Shown: one piece after another, positions 44,635-53,143 of the stretch | Layout: every line of letters starts with the position of its first letter | How positions within the stretch are numbered: position 1 is the first letter of the stretch | Assembly: GCA_045604805.1 (NCBI GenBank) | Contig: JAZUOT010000037.1 | Location: 11,124-75,123 of the forward strand | Direction: 5' to 3' | Source: JAZUOT01 sp045604805 | GTDB taxonomy: Bacteria > Bacillota > Clostridia > Oscillospirales > Acutalibacteraceae | DNA: 64,000 bases | Made by a program: the position numbers and the translations under genes | The notes under the pieces: model-generated | Told to the model about the DNA's origin: nothing | What the model saw: only the letters and a program-made list of their open reading frames with translations | Database searches by the model: none

Positions 44635-46521
44635 ATGAGTAAGCTAAAAATAACGTGTATGATTGTGTCAATTTTTGCATTGCTTTCTGTTACCGTATAC
44701 ATTTCAGCGGTTAAGGTAAAAGAAAACTCTGTGATAACTATAGATGCCTCTAAAGTTGCCAAAGAAAATGTTCAAGTACAGGTTTTTGATGAGGGTAGCT
44801 TGGTTTTTGCGAGTTATGATCCGACAGCCGATTCGACTAAAACCATGATTTCCAAATTGTCTTTGGCTGATGGAACTGTGACTTTGTTAGATGACGAACT
44901 GACTTCAAACTACAACGATCTTGCCATAAATGGTAAAGACGTAGTTGTAACATATCCGTATGTGTCGGGTTTAGCTAATAAGACCAAGGTCCACTCAGCT
45001 GGAACTGGAACTGGAAACGATTTAACTCTCACACCTTACACAAATTCCAAAGGGACTTTTGTTTTTGATAGCAAAGGCAATTATTGCGCTATAAACTGCT
45101 CAGACAATGCAGACAGAAAGAAAATTCAAAAATATAAATACGATACAGATCTTGAGTCTTTTACATCTACAGGGTCATACACTTTAGATGAAAGTGCAGC
45201 AAAAATAGACAGCATATTCAGGGGCCAAAGTGATGGAGAATTATTGTTTACCGATGTAGGTGGTATTGTGTATAGCTTAAATATTACTGGAACTAATAAG
45301 GGTACCCTGAAAACTTTAAGCGGTATAGCTGAAACTAAAGGCATAAAGGTCATAAATGAAAGATTAATAAGCGACAAAGATGGCATAGTATATACAGTAG
45401 ATACAAGCAAAACTGAAACAGATACAGAGAAACCCTTCATAAAGAAATACAAAACTTTTGCGGATGACAGTGAGCTTATTTGTGATGCTGGTGAAAACAG
45501 GGTATTAGTTTGCGTTGATAAAACCATATATTTATTAGACGATGATGGAACTGCAACAAAATCATACACATTAAAAAACAAGCCAAATAAACTTCTTTGT
45601 GCAGGAGATTACATCGCAGCCGTAACTTACCCGGACGCTACAAATTCAGCTAAAGTTGAGACAATGTCATTGAAAAATGACGGAGGAGTTGTAACTTTCA
45701 AGGAATTTGAAGAATCTGACAATATTTTCACACGAGATCACACCGGTGATTTGAACAAAGATTCCATCAAAGCTGGAGATGAGTGGAATATAGAAGTCAA
45801 TGAAAGTATATCCGCAGATGAGAGAGGTAAGATCGTCACTAAGATTGTTGATGCAGACGGTAATGAGGAAGCTTGCGAAACGAGTGTAGAAGGAAACAAA
45901 ATAACTTTTATTTTTCCTGATATGGAGCTAGAGGCTGGAACTTATACCGTAGTTGTAGAAAATTTGGCAGGCGTAGGCGAAGATATTTATGGTATGCCTG
46001 TATCAATAAAATACGACTTCACTGTAATAGATAATGGTAGCGATGATACAACATCTGACAAAATAGAAGTTGCGACTAATAGCTCATACGAAATAACTCG
46101 CGACAATGAACTATCTTTTATAGCAGGTATAAAACCTGGAACAAGTCTCAACGATTTTTTAAACAATCTTGTATATAATACAGATAATGGTGATCTCAGT
46201 GTTACATCCGTAGCAGGGAATACTATGGATTCTGGTACTATTGGGACAGGCTGTAAAGTAGAATTAAATATTGTCGGCACAGGAGTAACCGATACTTTAT
46301 ATGCACTGATCTATGGGGATGTAGACGGCGATGGAAAAATTACACAGAAAGACATATCAGAAAGTGAACAACATATGTTGGAAAATTCAGTTACGACTTT
46401 AAATAAGTATTCCGTTTTAGCTATGGATGTCAACCACGACAATGTTCAAAATAATTTAGATCTTGTCTTTCTCACACGGTGTCTGAGTGGAGGATATGTA
46501 ATAACTCAGAATGTTGAATAA
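44635..46521 (+). CDS. Secreted dockerin type I protein with beta-propeller-like region
   Basis: The 628-aa protein has a signal-like hydrophobic N-terminus (about residues 5-27), a ~330-residue region of short beta-rich repeats resembling a propeller, an Ig-like segment (DEWNIEVNESI... to YDFTVID), a small domain with IAGIKPGTSLNDFLN and a C-terminal dockerin: first calcium loop GDVDGDGKITQKD intact, second MDVNHDNVQNNLD degenerate. Dockerins bind cohesins in cellulosomes or in simpler surface complexes; no enzyme domain is recognised, so a binding or scaffolding role is more likely. Weak ribosome site (GTTGGAG). A single transcription unit. Confidence 0.82.
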   Translation: MSKLKITCMIVSIFALLSVTVYISAVKVKENSVITIDASKVAKENVQVQVFDEGSLVFASYDPTADSTKTMISKLSLADGTVTLLDDELTSNYNDLAINGKDVVVTYPYVSGLANKTKVHSAGTGTGNDLTLTPYTNSKGTFVFDSKGNYCAINCSDNADRKKIQKYKYDTDLESFTSTGSYTLDESAAKIDSIFRGQSDGELLFTDVGGIVYSLNITGTNKGTLKTLSGIAETKGIKVINERLISDKDGIVYTVDTSKTETDTEKPFIKKYKTFADDSELICDAGENRVLVCVDKTIYLLDDDGTATKSYTLKNKPNKLLCAGDYIAAVTYPDATNSAKVETMSLKNDGGVVTFKEFEESDNIFTRDHTGDLNKDSIKAGDEWNIEVNESISADERGKIVTKIVDADGNEEACETSVEGNKITFIFPDMELEAGTYTVVVENLAGVGEDIYGMPVSIKYDFTVIDNGSDDTTSDKIEVATNSSYEITRDNELSFIAGIKPGTSLNDFLNNLVYNTDNGDLSVTSVAGNTMDSGTIGTGCKVELNIVGTGVTDTLYALIYGDVDGDGKITQKDISESEQHMLENSVTTLNKYSVLAMDVNHDNVQNNLDLVFLTRCLSGGYVITQNVE

Positions 46522-46639
46522 GAGTTTTGAAATGTATTTGTACCCTATTTATCGAGTATTTTATATTTTTATTCATCTCTAATTTTCCTACGCTTTATTT
46601 TATCGATTTACACTCGCTTATATAGGAAAAATAGTGATG

Positions 46640-46666
46640 AGAACACCATGAAAAATAGGGTGTTCT
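46640..46666 (+). terminator. Weak terminator-like hairpin
   Basis: AGAACACC (46640-46647) pairs with GGTGTTCT (46659-46666); only TGCAAAAC follows, so termination strength is doubtful. It lies between the dockerin gene and the marR promoter. Confidence 0.4.
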
Positions 46667-46678
46667 TGCAAAACAAAT

Positions 46679-46708
46679 GTTGACAAGTCAACGTTTATTT
46701 TGTAAAAT
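46679..46708 (+). promoter_or_regulatory. marR-operon promoter overlapped by a palindromic operator
   Basis: TTGACA (46680-46685), a 17-base spacer and TAAAAT (46703-46708) form a promoter. The palindrome GTTGACAAGTCAAC (46679-46692) covers the -35 box, and a partial copy GTTAACTTGAC lies at 46735-46745. This is the expected layout for autorepression by the MarR protein encoded directly downstream. Confidence 0.65.
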
Positions 46709-46782
46709 AACGAGGTTATTAAATGTTTGATAATGTTAACTTGACTAGCTAAATTTATCGCGGAAGAGAGGGAGGGGATTTA

Positions 46783-47241
46783 ATGCTTAAGCGTTTTGAA
46801 CAATTTTCGTATGTTATTTCTGGAATTTACCGATATATACAGAAAATTGAAAGGGACGAGATGGAAAAATATGGCTACAGAGGTTCTTACGCTCAATATT
46901 TGGTAGCCATTAATTCTAGAGATGAGGAATTAACAGCCAGTCGTTTAAGTGAAATTTGCGAAAAAGACAAGGCTCTAGTATCCAGAACTATCACTGAAAT
47001 GGAACAGAATGGATTGATAATTCGTGAATGCAGTAATGGCAAATTATACAGAGCAAGGCTTAAACTCACAAAAGAGGGTAAAGCAGCTGCAGAATATGTA
47101 TGCCAAAGAGCTAAACAAGCAGTTGAGGCTGTGGGAAAAAATCTCAGCGATAAAGAAAGAGAAGTTTTTTACAACACCTTGGATAACATATCATCAAATC
47201 TTGAAAAGATTAGCAAGGAAGGGATACCTAAGAATGAATAG
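46783..47241 (+). CDS. MarR-family transcriptional regulator
   Basis: A 152-aa winged-helix repressor: the recognition region ELTASRLSEICEKDKALVSRTI and wing NGLIIRECSNGKLYRARLKLT are typical. MarR proteins bind palindromes as dimers and release on ligand binding; a matching palindrome covers the -35 box upstream. It is co-transcribed with the alcohol and aldehyde dehydrogenase genes, so it probably controls aldehyde or alcohol metabolism. GAGAGGGAGGGG gives a strong ribosome site. Confidence 0.9.
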   Translation: MLKRFEQFSYVISGIYRYIQKIERDEMEKYGYRGSYAQYLVAINSRDEELTASRLSEICEKDKALVSRTITEMEQNGLIIRECSNGKLYRARLKLTKEGKAAAEYVCQRAKQAVEAVGKNLSDKEREVFYNTLDNISSNLEKISKEGIPKNE

Positions 47242-48448
47242 ATTTAAAAGAGTATATTGTAGAGCTTATCAAAAGGCATTCCGCATAGCCTCACCTATTT
47301 TACCGTATAGGAATCCAGAAATACTTTCCTCAGTAAATGAAGTTAAACCTTTATTGGAGAAGCTGAATGTAACGTCCGTTTTGTTGATAACAGATTCTCA
47401 ATTAAGGGATACTGGAGTTACAAAAAAATTAGAAAATTCCCTTGGAACTAGTAGTGTTAACTGCACAATATATGATAAGACTAGACCAAACCCAACGGTG
47501 CAAAATGTAGAAGAAGCTTTTGGGAGCTACAGAAAAAAGAGTTGCCAAGCTATTATAGCTTTCGGTGGAGGTTCATCTATAGATTGCGCTAAAGCGGTAG
47601 GTGCTAGAGTTGTGTATCCAAATAAAAGTTTAGAACAGCTAAAGGGCCTATTAAAAGTTGCCAGAAAGCTTCCAACTTTGATAGCCATACCTACCACAGC
47701 GGGCACAGGCAGCGAAGTCACCGTCACCGCCGTTATAACAGATAGTGAAAAGAAACACAAATATACTATGAATAATTTCACATTTATTCCATCTTACGCT
47801 GTTTTGGACCCAGAAGTAACATATACCTTGCCAGCTTCGCTTACTGCGACTACTGGTATGGATGCACTTACACACGCGGTAGAAGCATATATCGGAGGCT
47901 CGACCAACAGTGAAACTCGCAGATTATCTCTGGAAGCTACAAAGTTGGTATTTGAGAACATAGAGATAGTTTACAAAGATGGTAAAAACACTGTTGCACG
48001 CAAAAATATGTTGTTAGCCTCGCACATGGCAGGTATAGCTTTTTCAAAAGCTTATGTAGGATACATCCATGCAGTAGCTCATTCTTTGGGAGGGCAATAT
48101 AATGTTCCGCACGGGCTAGCAAATTCTGTGTTGATGCCAATAGTGCTGGAAGAATACGGAAGCAAAATTTACGGAAAATTAAGAGACTTAGCACTTGCTG
48201 CCTCTGTAGCTAATGAAAATGATAGCGATGAGCAAGCTGCCAAAAAATTCATCTGTGCAATAAAAGAAATGAACCTCAAGATGAATATCCCAGAAAAACT
48301 CTCAGGAATAAAGGCAGAAGATATTCCTATGATGGCAAAACACGCAGACAAAGAAGCAAATCCTCTATACCCCGTGCCGCAGTTAATGAATTCTTCTCAG
48401 TTAGAAGGCTTTTATCACAAAGTAGCAGATTGGAGTCAAACAATATGA
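47234..48448 (+). CDS. Iron-containing alcohol dehydrogenase
   Basis: From ATG 47234 the product has 404 residues of the group III Fe-dependent alcohol dehydrogenase family: NAD-binding AFGGGSSIDCAKAVG, PTTAGTGSEVT and the metal-binding HAVAHSLGGQYNVPHGLAN. It interconverts an alcohol and aldehyde with NAD(P)H. The start overlaps the marR stop by 8 bases and follows AAGGAAGGG; the longer frame opening at 47024 lies inside marR and is rejected. The aldehyde dehydrogenase gene overlaps its stop. Confidence 0.93.
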   Translation: MNRFKRVYCRAYQKAFRIASPILPYRNPEILSSVNEVKPLLEKLNVTSVLLITDSQLRDTGVTKKLENSLGTSSVNCTIYDKTRPNPTVQNVEEAFGSYRKKSCQAIIAFGGGSSIDCAKAVGARVVYPNKSLEQLKGLLKVARKLPTLIAIPTTAGTGSEVTVTAVITDSEKKHKYTMNNFTFIPSYAVLDPEVTYTLPASLTATTGMDALTHAVEAYIGGSTNSETRRLSLEATKLVFENIEIVYKDGKNTVARKNMLLASHMAGIAFSKAYVGYIHAVAHSLGGQYNVPHGLANSVLMPIVLEEYGSKIYGKLRDLALAASVANENDSDEQAAKKFICAIKEMNLKMNIPEKLSGIKAEDIPMMAKHADKEANPLYPVPQLMNSSQLEGFYHKVADWSQTI

Positions 48449-49818
48449 ACATAGATGAAATTTTAGAAAAACAAAGGGATTTTTTTAAAACTTTTACGAC
48501 TATCGATGTTGATTACAGAATAAATATGCTAAAGAAATTATATAGCAGTGTGAAAAAACATGAAGATGAAATAGCTGATGCTCTATATTTAGATTTAGGA
48601 AAAAGTAAATACGAAAGCTTTATGTGCGAGATAGGCCTAGTACTTAGCGAAATAAGCTATATGATAAAACATACCCGAAAATTTGCCGCAAACAAAAGTG
48701 TCCGCACACCTGTTACGAACTTTGCTTCTCACAGCTACAAAAAAGCTTCACCATACGGTAATGTACTTATCATGAGCCCATGGAACTATCCATTCCTTTT
48801 AACAATAGATCCATTGGCAGATGCAATAGCTGCTGGGAATACCGTAGTTGTAAAACCTAGCGCATACTCCAAAGCTACTAGTGAAATTATAGAGAAAATA
48901 ATAAGTGAGTGCTTTGAGCCAGAATATATAGCTGTTGTTACTGGCGGTAGAAAAGAAAATTCTACTTTGCTTCAGAAAAAATTTGATCTCATATTTTTCA
49001 CAGGTAGCCAAAATGTTGGTAAGGAAGTTTTGCGCCATGCAGCAGAAAACTTAACTCCTACCGTTTTAGAGCTGGGAGGTAAAAGTCCTTGCATAGTTGA
49101 CGCTAGCGCCGATATAAAATTAGCTGCAAGGAGAATTGTTTTCGGAAAATATCTAAACTGCGGCCAAACTTGTGTTGCACCAGACTACATATTATGTGAT
49201 GTTTCAGTAAAAGATAAGCTCATAGCGGAATTAAGGAAACAAGTACGCACTCAGTATAGTGATAAACCTTTTGAAAACAAAGACTATGGGAAAATAGTCA
49301 ATGAAAAACATTTTGAGAGACTTTGTTCGCTGATAGATAGAGATAAATTAGTTCTTGGCGGAATAAGCAAAAAAGAAACTTTACAAATATCTCCTACCAT
49401 AATGGACAATGTCACTTGGGAAGATCCTGTAATGCAAGAAGAGATATTCGGACCTATCTTGCCCGTACTTACCTTCGAAAACTTTGACGAAATTTACAAT
49501 TTGTTCGCAGAAAAGCCGAAACCTCTTGCTTTGTACCTTTTCTCTGAAGATAAAAATCACATAGAAACAATAGTCGAAAATTGTTCTTTCGGTGGAGGTT
49601 GCATAAATGATACCATCATACATCTTGCCACCAGTGAAATGGGTTTTGGCGGTGTAGGCGAAAGTGGAATGGGTTCTTACCACGGTAAGGAAGGGTTCGA
49701 TGCTTTTTCTCATACAAAAAGCATCGTAGATAAGAAAGTATGGCTTGACTTGCCAATGAGATACCAGCCATATACGAATAATTTTTATAATAAACTTCTT
49801 AGGTTTTTCCTGAAATAG
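48445..49818 (+). CDS. NAD(P)-dependent aldehyde dehydrogenase (class 3-like)
   Basis: The 457-aa enzyme oxidises aldehydes to acids. Motifs: MSPWNYPFLLTIDP, FFTGSQNVGKEV, LELGGKSP (general-base Glu) and the catalytic cysteine in YLNCGQTCVAPDY. Length and the hydrophobic C-terminal region (LPMRYQPYTNNFYNKLLRFFL) resemble fatty or class 3 aldehyde dehydrogenases. ATG 48445 overlaps the stop of the alcohol dehydrogenase gene (ATGA); an upstream in-frame ATG at 48430 lacks a ribosome site. The pair may detoxify or dispose of medium- or long-chain aldehydes. Confidence 0.92.
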   Translation: MNIDEILEKQRDFFKTFTTIDVDYRINMLKKLYSSVKKHEDEIADALYLDLGKSKYESFMCEIGLVLSEISYMIKHTRKFAANKSVRTPVTNFASHSYKKASPYGNVLIMSPWNYPFLLTIDPLADAIAAGNTVVVKPSAYSKATSEIIEKIISECFEPEYIAVVTGGRKENSTLLQKKFDLIFFTGSQNVGKEVLRHAAENLTPTVLELGGKSPCIVDASADIKLAARRIVFGKYLNCGQTCVAPDYILCDVSVKDKLIAELRKQVRTQYSDKPFENKDYGKIVNEKHFERLCSLIDRDKLVLGGISKKETLQISPTIMDNVTWEDPVMQEEIFGPILPVLTFENFDEIYNLFAEKPKPLALYLFSEDKNHIETIVENCSFGGGCINDTIIHLATSEMGFGGVGESGMGSYHGKEGFDAFSHTKSIVDKKVWLDLPMRYQPYTNNFYNKLLRFFLK

Positions 49819-50037
49819 CAACATGTCTTAGCTGCAAAAGAGTTGATATTCTGTAAATAAAACTGTAGCTGTTTCTAATATGATTCTGGCTGTAGGGAGG
49901 TTTTTGGTAAAATTTGTGTCCTGAAAAATTAAGGATCTTATTACTACAAGGGATTAGCCATTAAAACAAAATCATAAATCAAATTTCCAACTCATCTCAA
50001 GATTGCATAGTATAAAAATTTTGTAAAGGTATGAAAC

Positions 50038-50079
50038 AAGCAATAGGAATCTCCCGACTGTGAGAGATTCCTATTGCTT
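50038..50079 (+). terminator. Long perfect hairpin downstream of the aldehyde dehydrogenase gene
   Basis: AAGCAATAGGAATCTC (50038-50053) and GAGATTCCTATTGCTT (50064-50079) form a perfect 16-bp stem with a 10-base loop. It lies about 220 bases after the stop and lacks a strong U-tract, so the role as terminator is probable but not certain. The remainder of 49,819-50,400 holds nothing else I can support. Confidence 0.55.
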
Positions 50080-50453
50080 ACTATTAAACTTTACTTAAAA
50101 ATCCATTTAGTACAAAAAAATCAAAACTCAAAAAACTTTGATTGTTTTGGTGAATGAACTAAAGCGAAAGCATATACGTTTCAATTCGAACGACTTGGAA
50201 TGGTTTAAAATCATTTCAAGCAAACTCATTACACACAACCTTTGACGGTAAAATTCAATCTATCACTGCTGACCCGATAGAGTTAACATACATTTGCACT
50301 TAGACAAATAACAGGATAAATATTTAAATTTCAAAATTGAGAAAACTCATTATCCAATTTGTTTTTCTTATATTTTAAATTTTTGTCAAAAGTTATTTGA
50401 TAAGAGTATATTATGCTAACAGGAATTTCAGCGTATGCTTACAAAGAACACAA

Positions 50454-50537
50454 TCACCAAGCAAAACTCAACATTGATTTATTGTACACGGAGTCCAGAC
50501 CACAACAGTCAGACCCCTCAGCAGTTTCATTGTACAT
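50454..50537 (-). CDS. Tiny ORF (27 aa) with strong ribosome site
   Basis: On the minus strand AGGAGGTG (50544-50551) is 6 bases before an ATG that opens a 27-codon frame: MYNETAEGSDCCGLDSVYN and KSMLSFAW. A consensus promoter lies 66 bases upstream. The leader layout (AGGAGGTG then ATGTAC) is like that of small holin-like toxin genes, but this peptide has no membrane segment, so it may be a decayed copy, a regulatory peptide or incidental. The ATGTACAAT start is repeated 48 bases on as GTGTACAAT. Confidence 0.4.
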   Translation of the reverse strand: MYNETAEGSDCCGLDSVYNKSMLSFAW

Positions 50538-50602
50538 CGGACTCACCTCCTATAAAGCTAAAGCATGTAAACCTGTACCCCTTCACCCTTTTCTGTGTCT
50601 TC

Positions 50603-50631
50603 ATTATAGCATTGATTGTGAAAAATGTCAA
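50603..50631 (-). promoter_or_regulatory. Perfect consensus promoter for a minus-strand small transcript
   Basis: On the minus strand TTGACA (50626-50631), 17 bases, TATAAT (50603-50608). It drives the tiny ORF at 50537-50454 or a small RNA. A weaker opposing promoter (TTGTCA 50383-50388, TATATT 50407-50412) points at it from the other side. Confidence 0.75.
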
Positions 50632-50783
50632 TAATTAGCACAAAAAAACAAATAAATATGAGTATAAATTGTGCAATGTGCTGATAAATTTATGCTATGA
50701 AGGCACGTATTGATAACAATTAAAATTTTATGTGTAGAAAAATTTTTTCTATCTTCTGTCTTGTTTGAAATTTTCGCAAACCA

Positions 50784-50813
50784 TTGATAAGCCGATGTGA
50801 AGGGTGGTACAAT
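50784..50813 (+). promoter_or_regulatory. Promoter of the interrupted double-glycine-leader gene
   Basis: TTGATA (50784-50789), 18 bases, TACAAT (50808-50813), about 48 bases before ATG 50861. Both boxes match five of six consensus bases, so the gene appears still to be transcribed. Confidence 0.6.
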
Positions 50814-50860
50814 GAAAATTAGGATTTTTGTCAATATATATTTTTTCAGAAAGGGATTTT

Positions 50861-51718
50861 ATGATGCAAATTACAAAAACAATTTTGCAAGAACTTGGGG
50901 ATTGCAGGGACTAAAAGGAAGCTTTAGCTAAGCTAAAATCATTTGGAATAGACGTAAGTGCCGATGAACTAAAGCGAATGAAACTGTACTTTGAGCAAAA
51001 AGTTTCGAAAGATTCTTCAAGTCTCTGCCTGGAGCAACTAGATAAAGTCGTTGGAGGAATGAAATCAAGGAAGCAGTCAAAAAGCGCACATGAAGAAGAC
51101 CACCACGTCGACAACGAAGAAATAGCCGATTGGATTTACAAACATACTGGAGCGAAAATGCACAGCTCCTTAGCTATACTAAGTATAGATAATGGTACGG
51201 GTATGGATGAAGAAAGACGAAGAGTACTCATACATTTGAAAATGGCGATGGAGAAAGAATCTGACCCAACACAGGTTCAGCGTTTTTCTTCGCGTCTCAG
51301 GGAATTAGAATTTGAAGAGGAAGCAAATGGGCGTATACAACGCACAGTGCAAAACCCAGAACAGTTCTACATTCAAATGCAAGAAAGATTCCCAGAACAA
51401 GTAAAAAAATGTGAATTTGTAACTTTAGAAGAGCGTATAGTGAGAGAACATGCCGACCAAGGTGATAGGCTAGCTGTCGCTGCAAGAGATCTTATGAATT
51501 ATGCAAATAAAGTAGCACCATACCGCTCAACCGGCATATGTGCATTTGTTTCTGCCATATATTGCGCTAAAAAGGTTGCAGGTGGAGAACGGTTTCACGA
51601 CGTGGATGATTGCAGTAAGGAGTTGAGTGATTACGCACAGTATTTGGAAATAGAGCGCTCTGAGCGGTTTTTAGCCTTTTGTATAGCAGCCTTGCCATCT
51701 CCGGTAATCGCCAAGTAA
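50861..51718 (+). pseudogene. Double-glycine-leader protein gene with in-frame stop in the leader (family member 2)
   Basis: ATGATG at 50861/50864 follows an AGAAAGGGA ribosome site. Reading from 50864: MQITKTILQELGDCRD, then TAA (50912-50914), then in the same frame KEALAKLKSFGIDVSADEL through LCLEQLDKVVGG and a 219-residue C-terminal part ending PVIAK. Gly-Gly falls at residues 64-65, the same as in the gene at 63,539, so the upstream ATG is the original start and the stop is a nonsense mutation, one substitution from AAA or GAA. Re-initiation at ATG 50978 would give a 246-aa protein lacking most of the leader. The C-terminal part is charged, with cysteines near the end; no family recognised. 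Readthrough cannot be excluded. Confidence 0.75.
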
Positions 51719-51950
51719 GTTTGAAATTACCTTGAATTTTGTAGGTTTTAAGCATAAAAAAATAGCAGAGGAGCCGCGCAGTAGAAAGAATCCTTTGAAT
51801 AGAAATTATATTGGATCCTTAAACATGAAGGAAAAAGAAGCATCAAACGAACGATTAGATTTTTTATATTCTTAGTAAATTCTCTTTCATTCACTACAAT
51901 TTTGCCGCTATGTAACAACAACTATTCTTCTGTGAAGCCCTCATATATAT

Positions 51951-52937
51951 TCAATCCAGTTTGTATGAAATATTTCGTAATGTACTATTTATCTCTGCCA
52001 ACAATTTGTATAATTCATGTAAGGTAGTTAGTGAATATGTTTTTGTTCTGAACTTAGCAGCTCCCGGAAACCCTTTTAAATACCAGGCAATATGCTTGCG
52101 GGCTTCAAGCATAGCAATATGTTCTCCTTTTTCTTCACACATAGCTTTCACTTGTTTGGATATCACATATAATCTTTCTCTGATGCCTGCTGGTGGCAAT
52201 ATTTTATCAGTTTTAAAGAAAGTTAAGATTTCCCTGAATATCCAAGGATTACCAAGAGCAGCTCTACCGATCATTACTAGGTCACAATTAGTTTGTTCCA
52301 TCATATTAGCGGCATCGTAAGCGGAAGCTATATCACCATTTCCGATTACAGGGATAGAAACAGCTTCTTTTACAGCTTTTATTATTCCTAAATCCACAGA
52401 CGGTCTGTACATTTGGCTTTTGGTTCTGCCGTGAACTACTATGGCATCTGCACCATTATCCTCACAGATCTTTGCAATTTCCACGGCATTGATGTGATCT
52501 TTGTCCCAGCCTTTTCTGATTTTCACAGTAACAGGTACAGTACTCACAGCTTTTACAGCTTTTACTATATCTCCACATAGTTTGGGAGAATTCATAAGTG
52601 CGCTTCCAGCGCCACTTGAGGTTATTTTTGGTGCAGGACAACCCATATTTATATCTATAAAATCAGGAGAAAATTCCATAACTAACTCAGTAGCTTTAGA
52701 CATTGTTTCTGCTTCACTTCCGAAAAGTTGTATACCACAAGGACATTCTGTTTTATTTATAGACATAAGTTTTTTTGTTTTTTTATCCCCGAATGTCAAA
52801 GCTTTTGCACTTATCATTTCGCTCACAACAAAAGCAGAACCAAAAGATGAACATATATTTCTAAAAGCATTATCTGTAACACCAGCCATAGGTGCTAAAG
52901 CTGCAATACCTTTTATTTTAAGATTGCCAATATTCAT
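51951..52937 (-). CDS. dusB: tRNA-dihydrouridine synthase
   Basis: The 328-aa flavoenzyme reduces uridines in the tRNA D-loop. Signatures: LAPMAGVTDNAFR (FMN site), GIQLFGSE, DINMGCPAPKIT with the catalytic cysteine, VTVKIRKGWD, VHGRTKSQMY and IGRAALGNPWIF. This set and the length fit the DusB group of Firmicutes. GAGGT ribosome site. Monocistronic on the minus strand. Confidence 0.93.
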   Translation of the reverse strand: MNIGNLKIKGIAALAPMAGVTDNAFRNICSSFGSAFVVSEMISAKALTFGDKKTKKLMSINKTECPCGIQLFGSEAETMSKATELVMEFSPDFIDINMGCPAPKITSSGAGSALMNSPKLCGDIVKAVKAVSTVPVTVKIRKGWDKDHINAVEIAKICEDNGADAIVVHGRTKSQMYRPSVDLGIIKAVKEAVSIPVIGNGDIASAYDAANMMEQTNCDLVMIGRAALGNPWIFREILTFFKTDKILPPAGIRERLYVISKQVKAMCEEKGEHIAMLEARKHIAWYLKGFPGAAKFRTKTYSLTTLHELYKLLAEINSTLRNISYKLD

Positions 52938-53000
52938 AACTTTACCTCAAAATCATTAATTTACATTATCGCTAGGCAAAAGTGCAAAGTACACATGTTC

Positions 53001-53033
53001 AGAGCCTTTCTCACAGAATAAGAGAAAGGCTCT
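53001..53033. terminator. Perfect hairpin between murF and dusB
   Basis: AGAGCCTTTCTC (53001-53012) and GAGAAAGGCTCT (53022-53033) form a 12-bp stem with a 9-base loop, downstream of murF on the minus strand. U-tracts on both sides are short, so strength is uncertain. Confidence 0.55.
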
Positions 53034-53143
53034 ATTTATCAATAGTATACAGAAATTATAGCACATAAAAAAACATATAATCTTGCCAAACACATATAAA
53101 AAAATATCCCGCATTGCAAATAAAAATATCTTTAGTTTTAATT

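Noticed and set aside
47024..47233. Upstream extension of the alcohol dehydrogenase frame
   Set aside because: Lies inside marR in another frame and lacks a ribosome site; ATG 47234 fits the family start.
50978..51718. Treating ATG 50978 as the natural start of the second leader protein
   Set aside because: In-frame leader homology continues upstream to ATG 50864, and only that start places Gly-Gly at residues 64-65 as in the third member.
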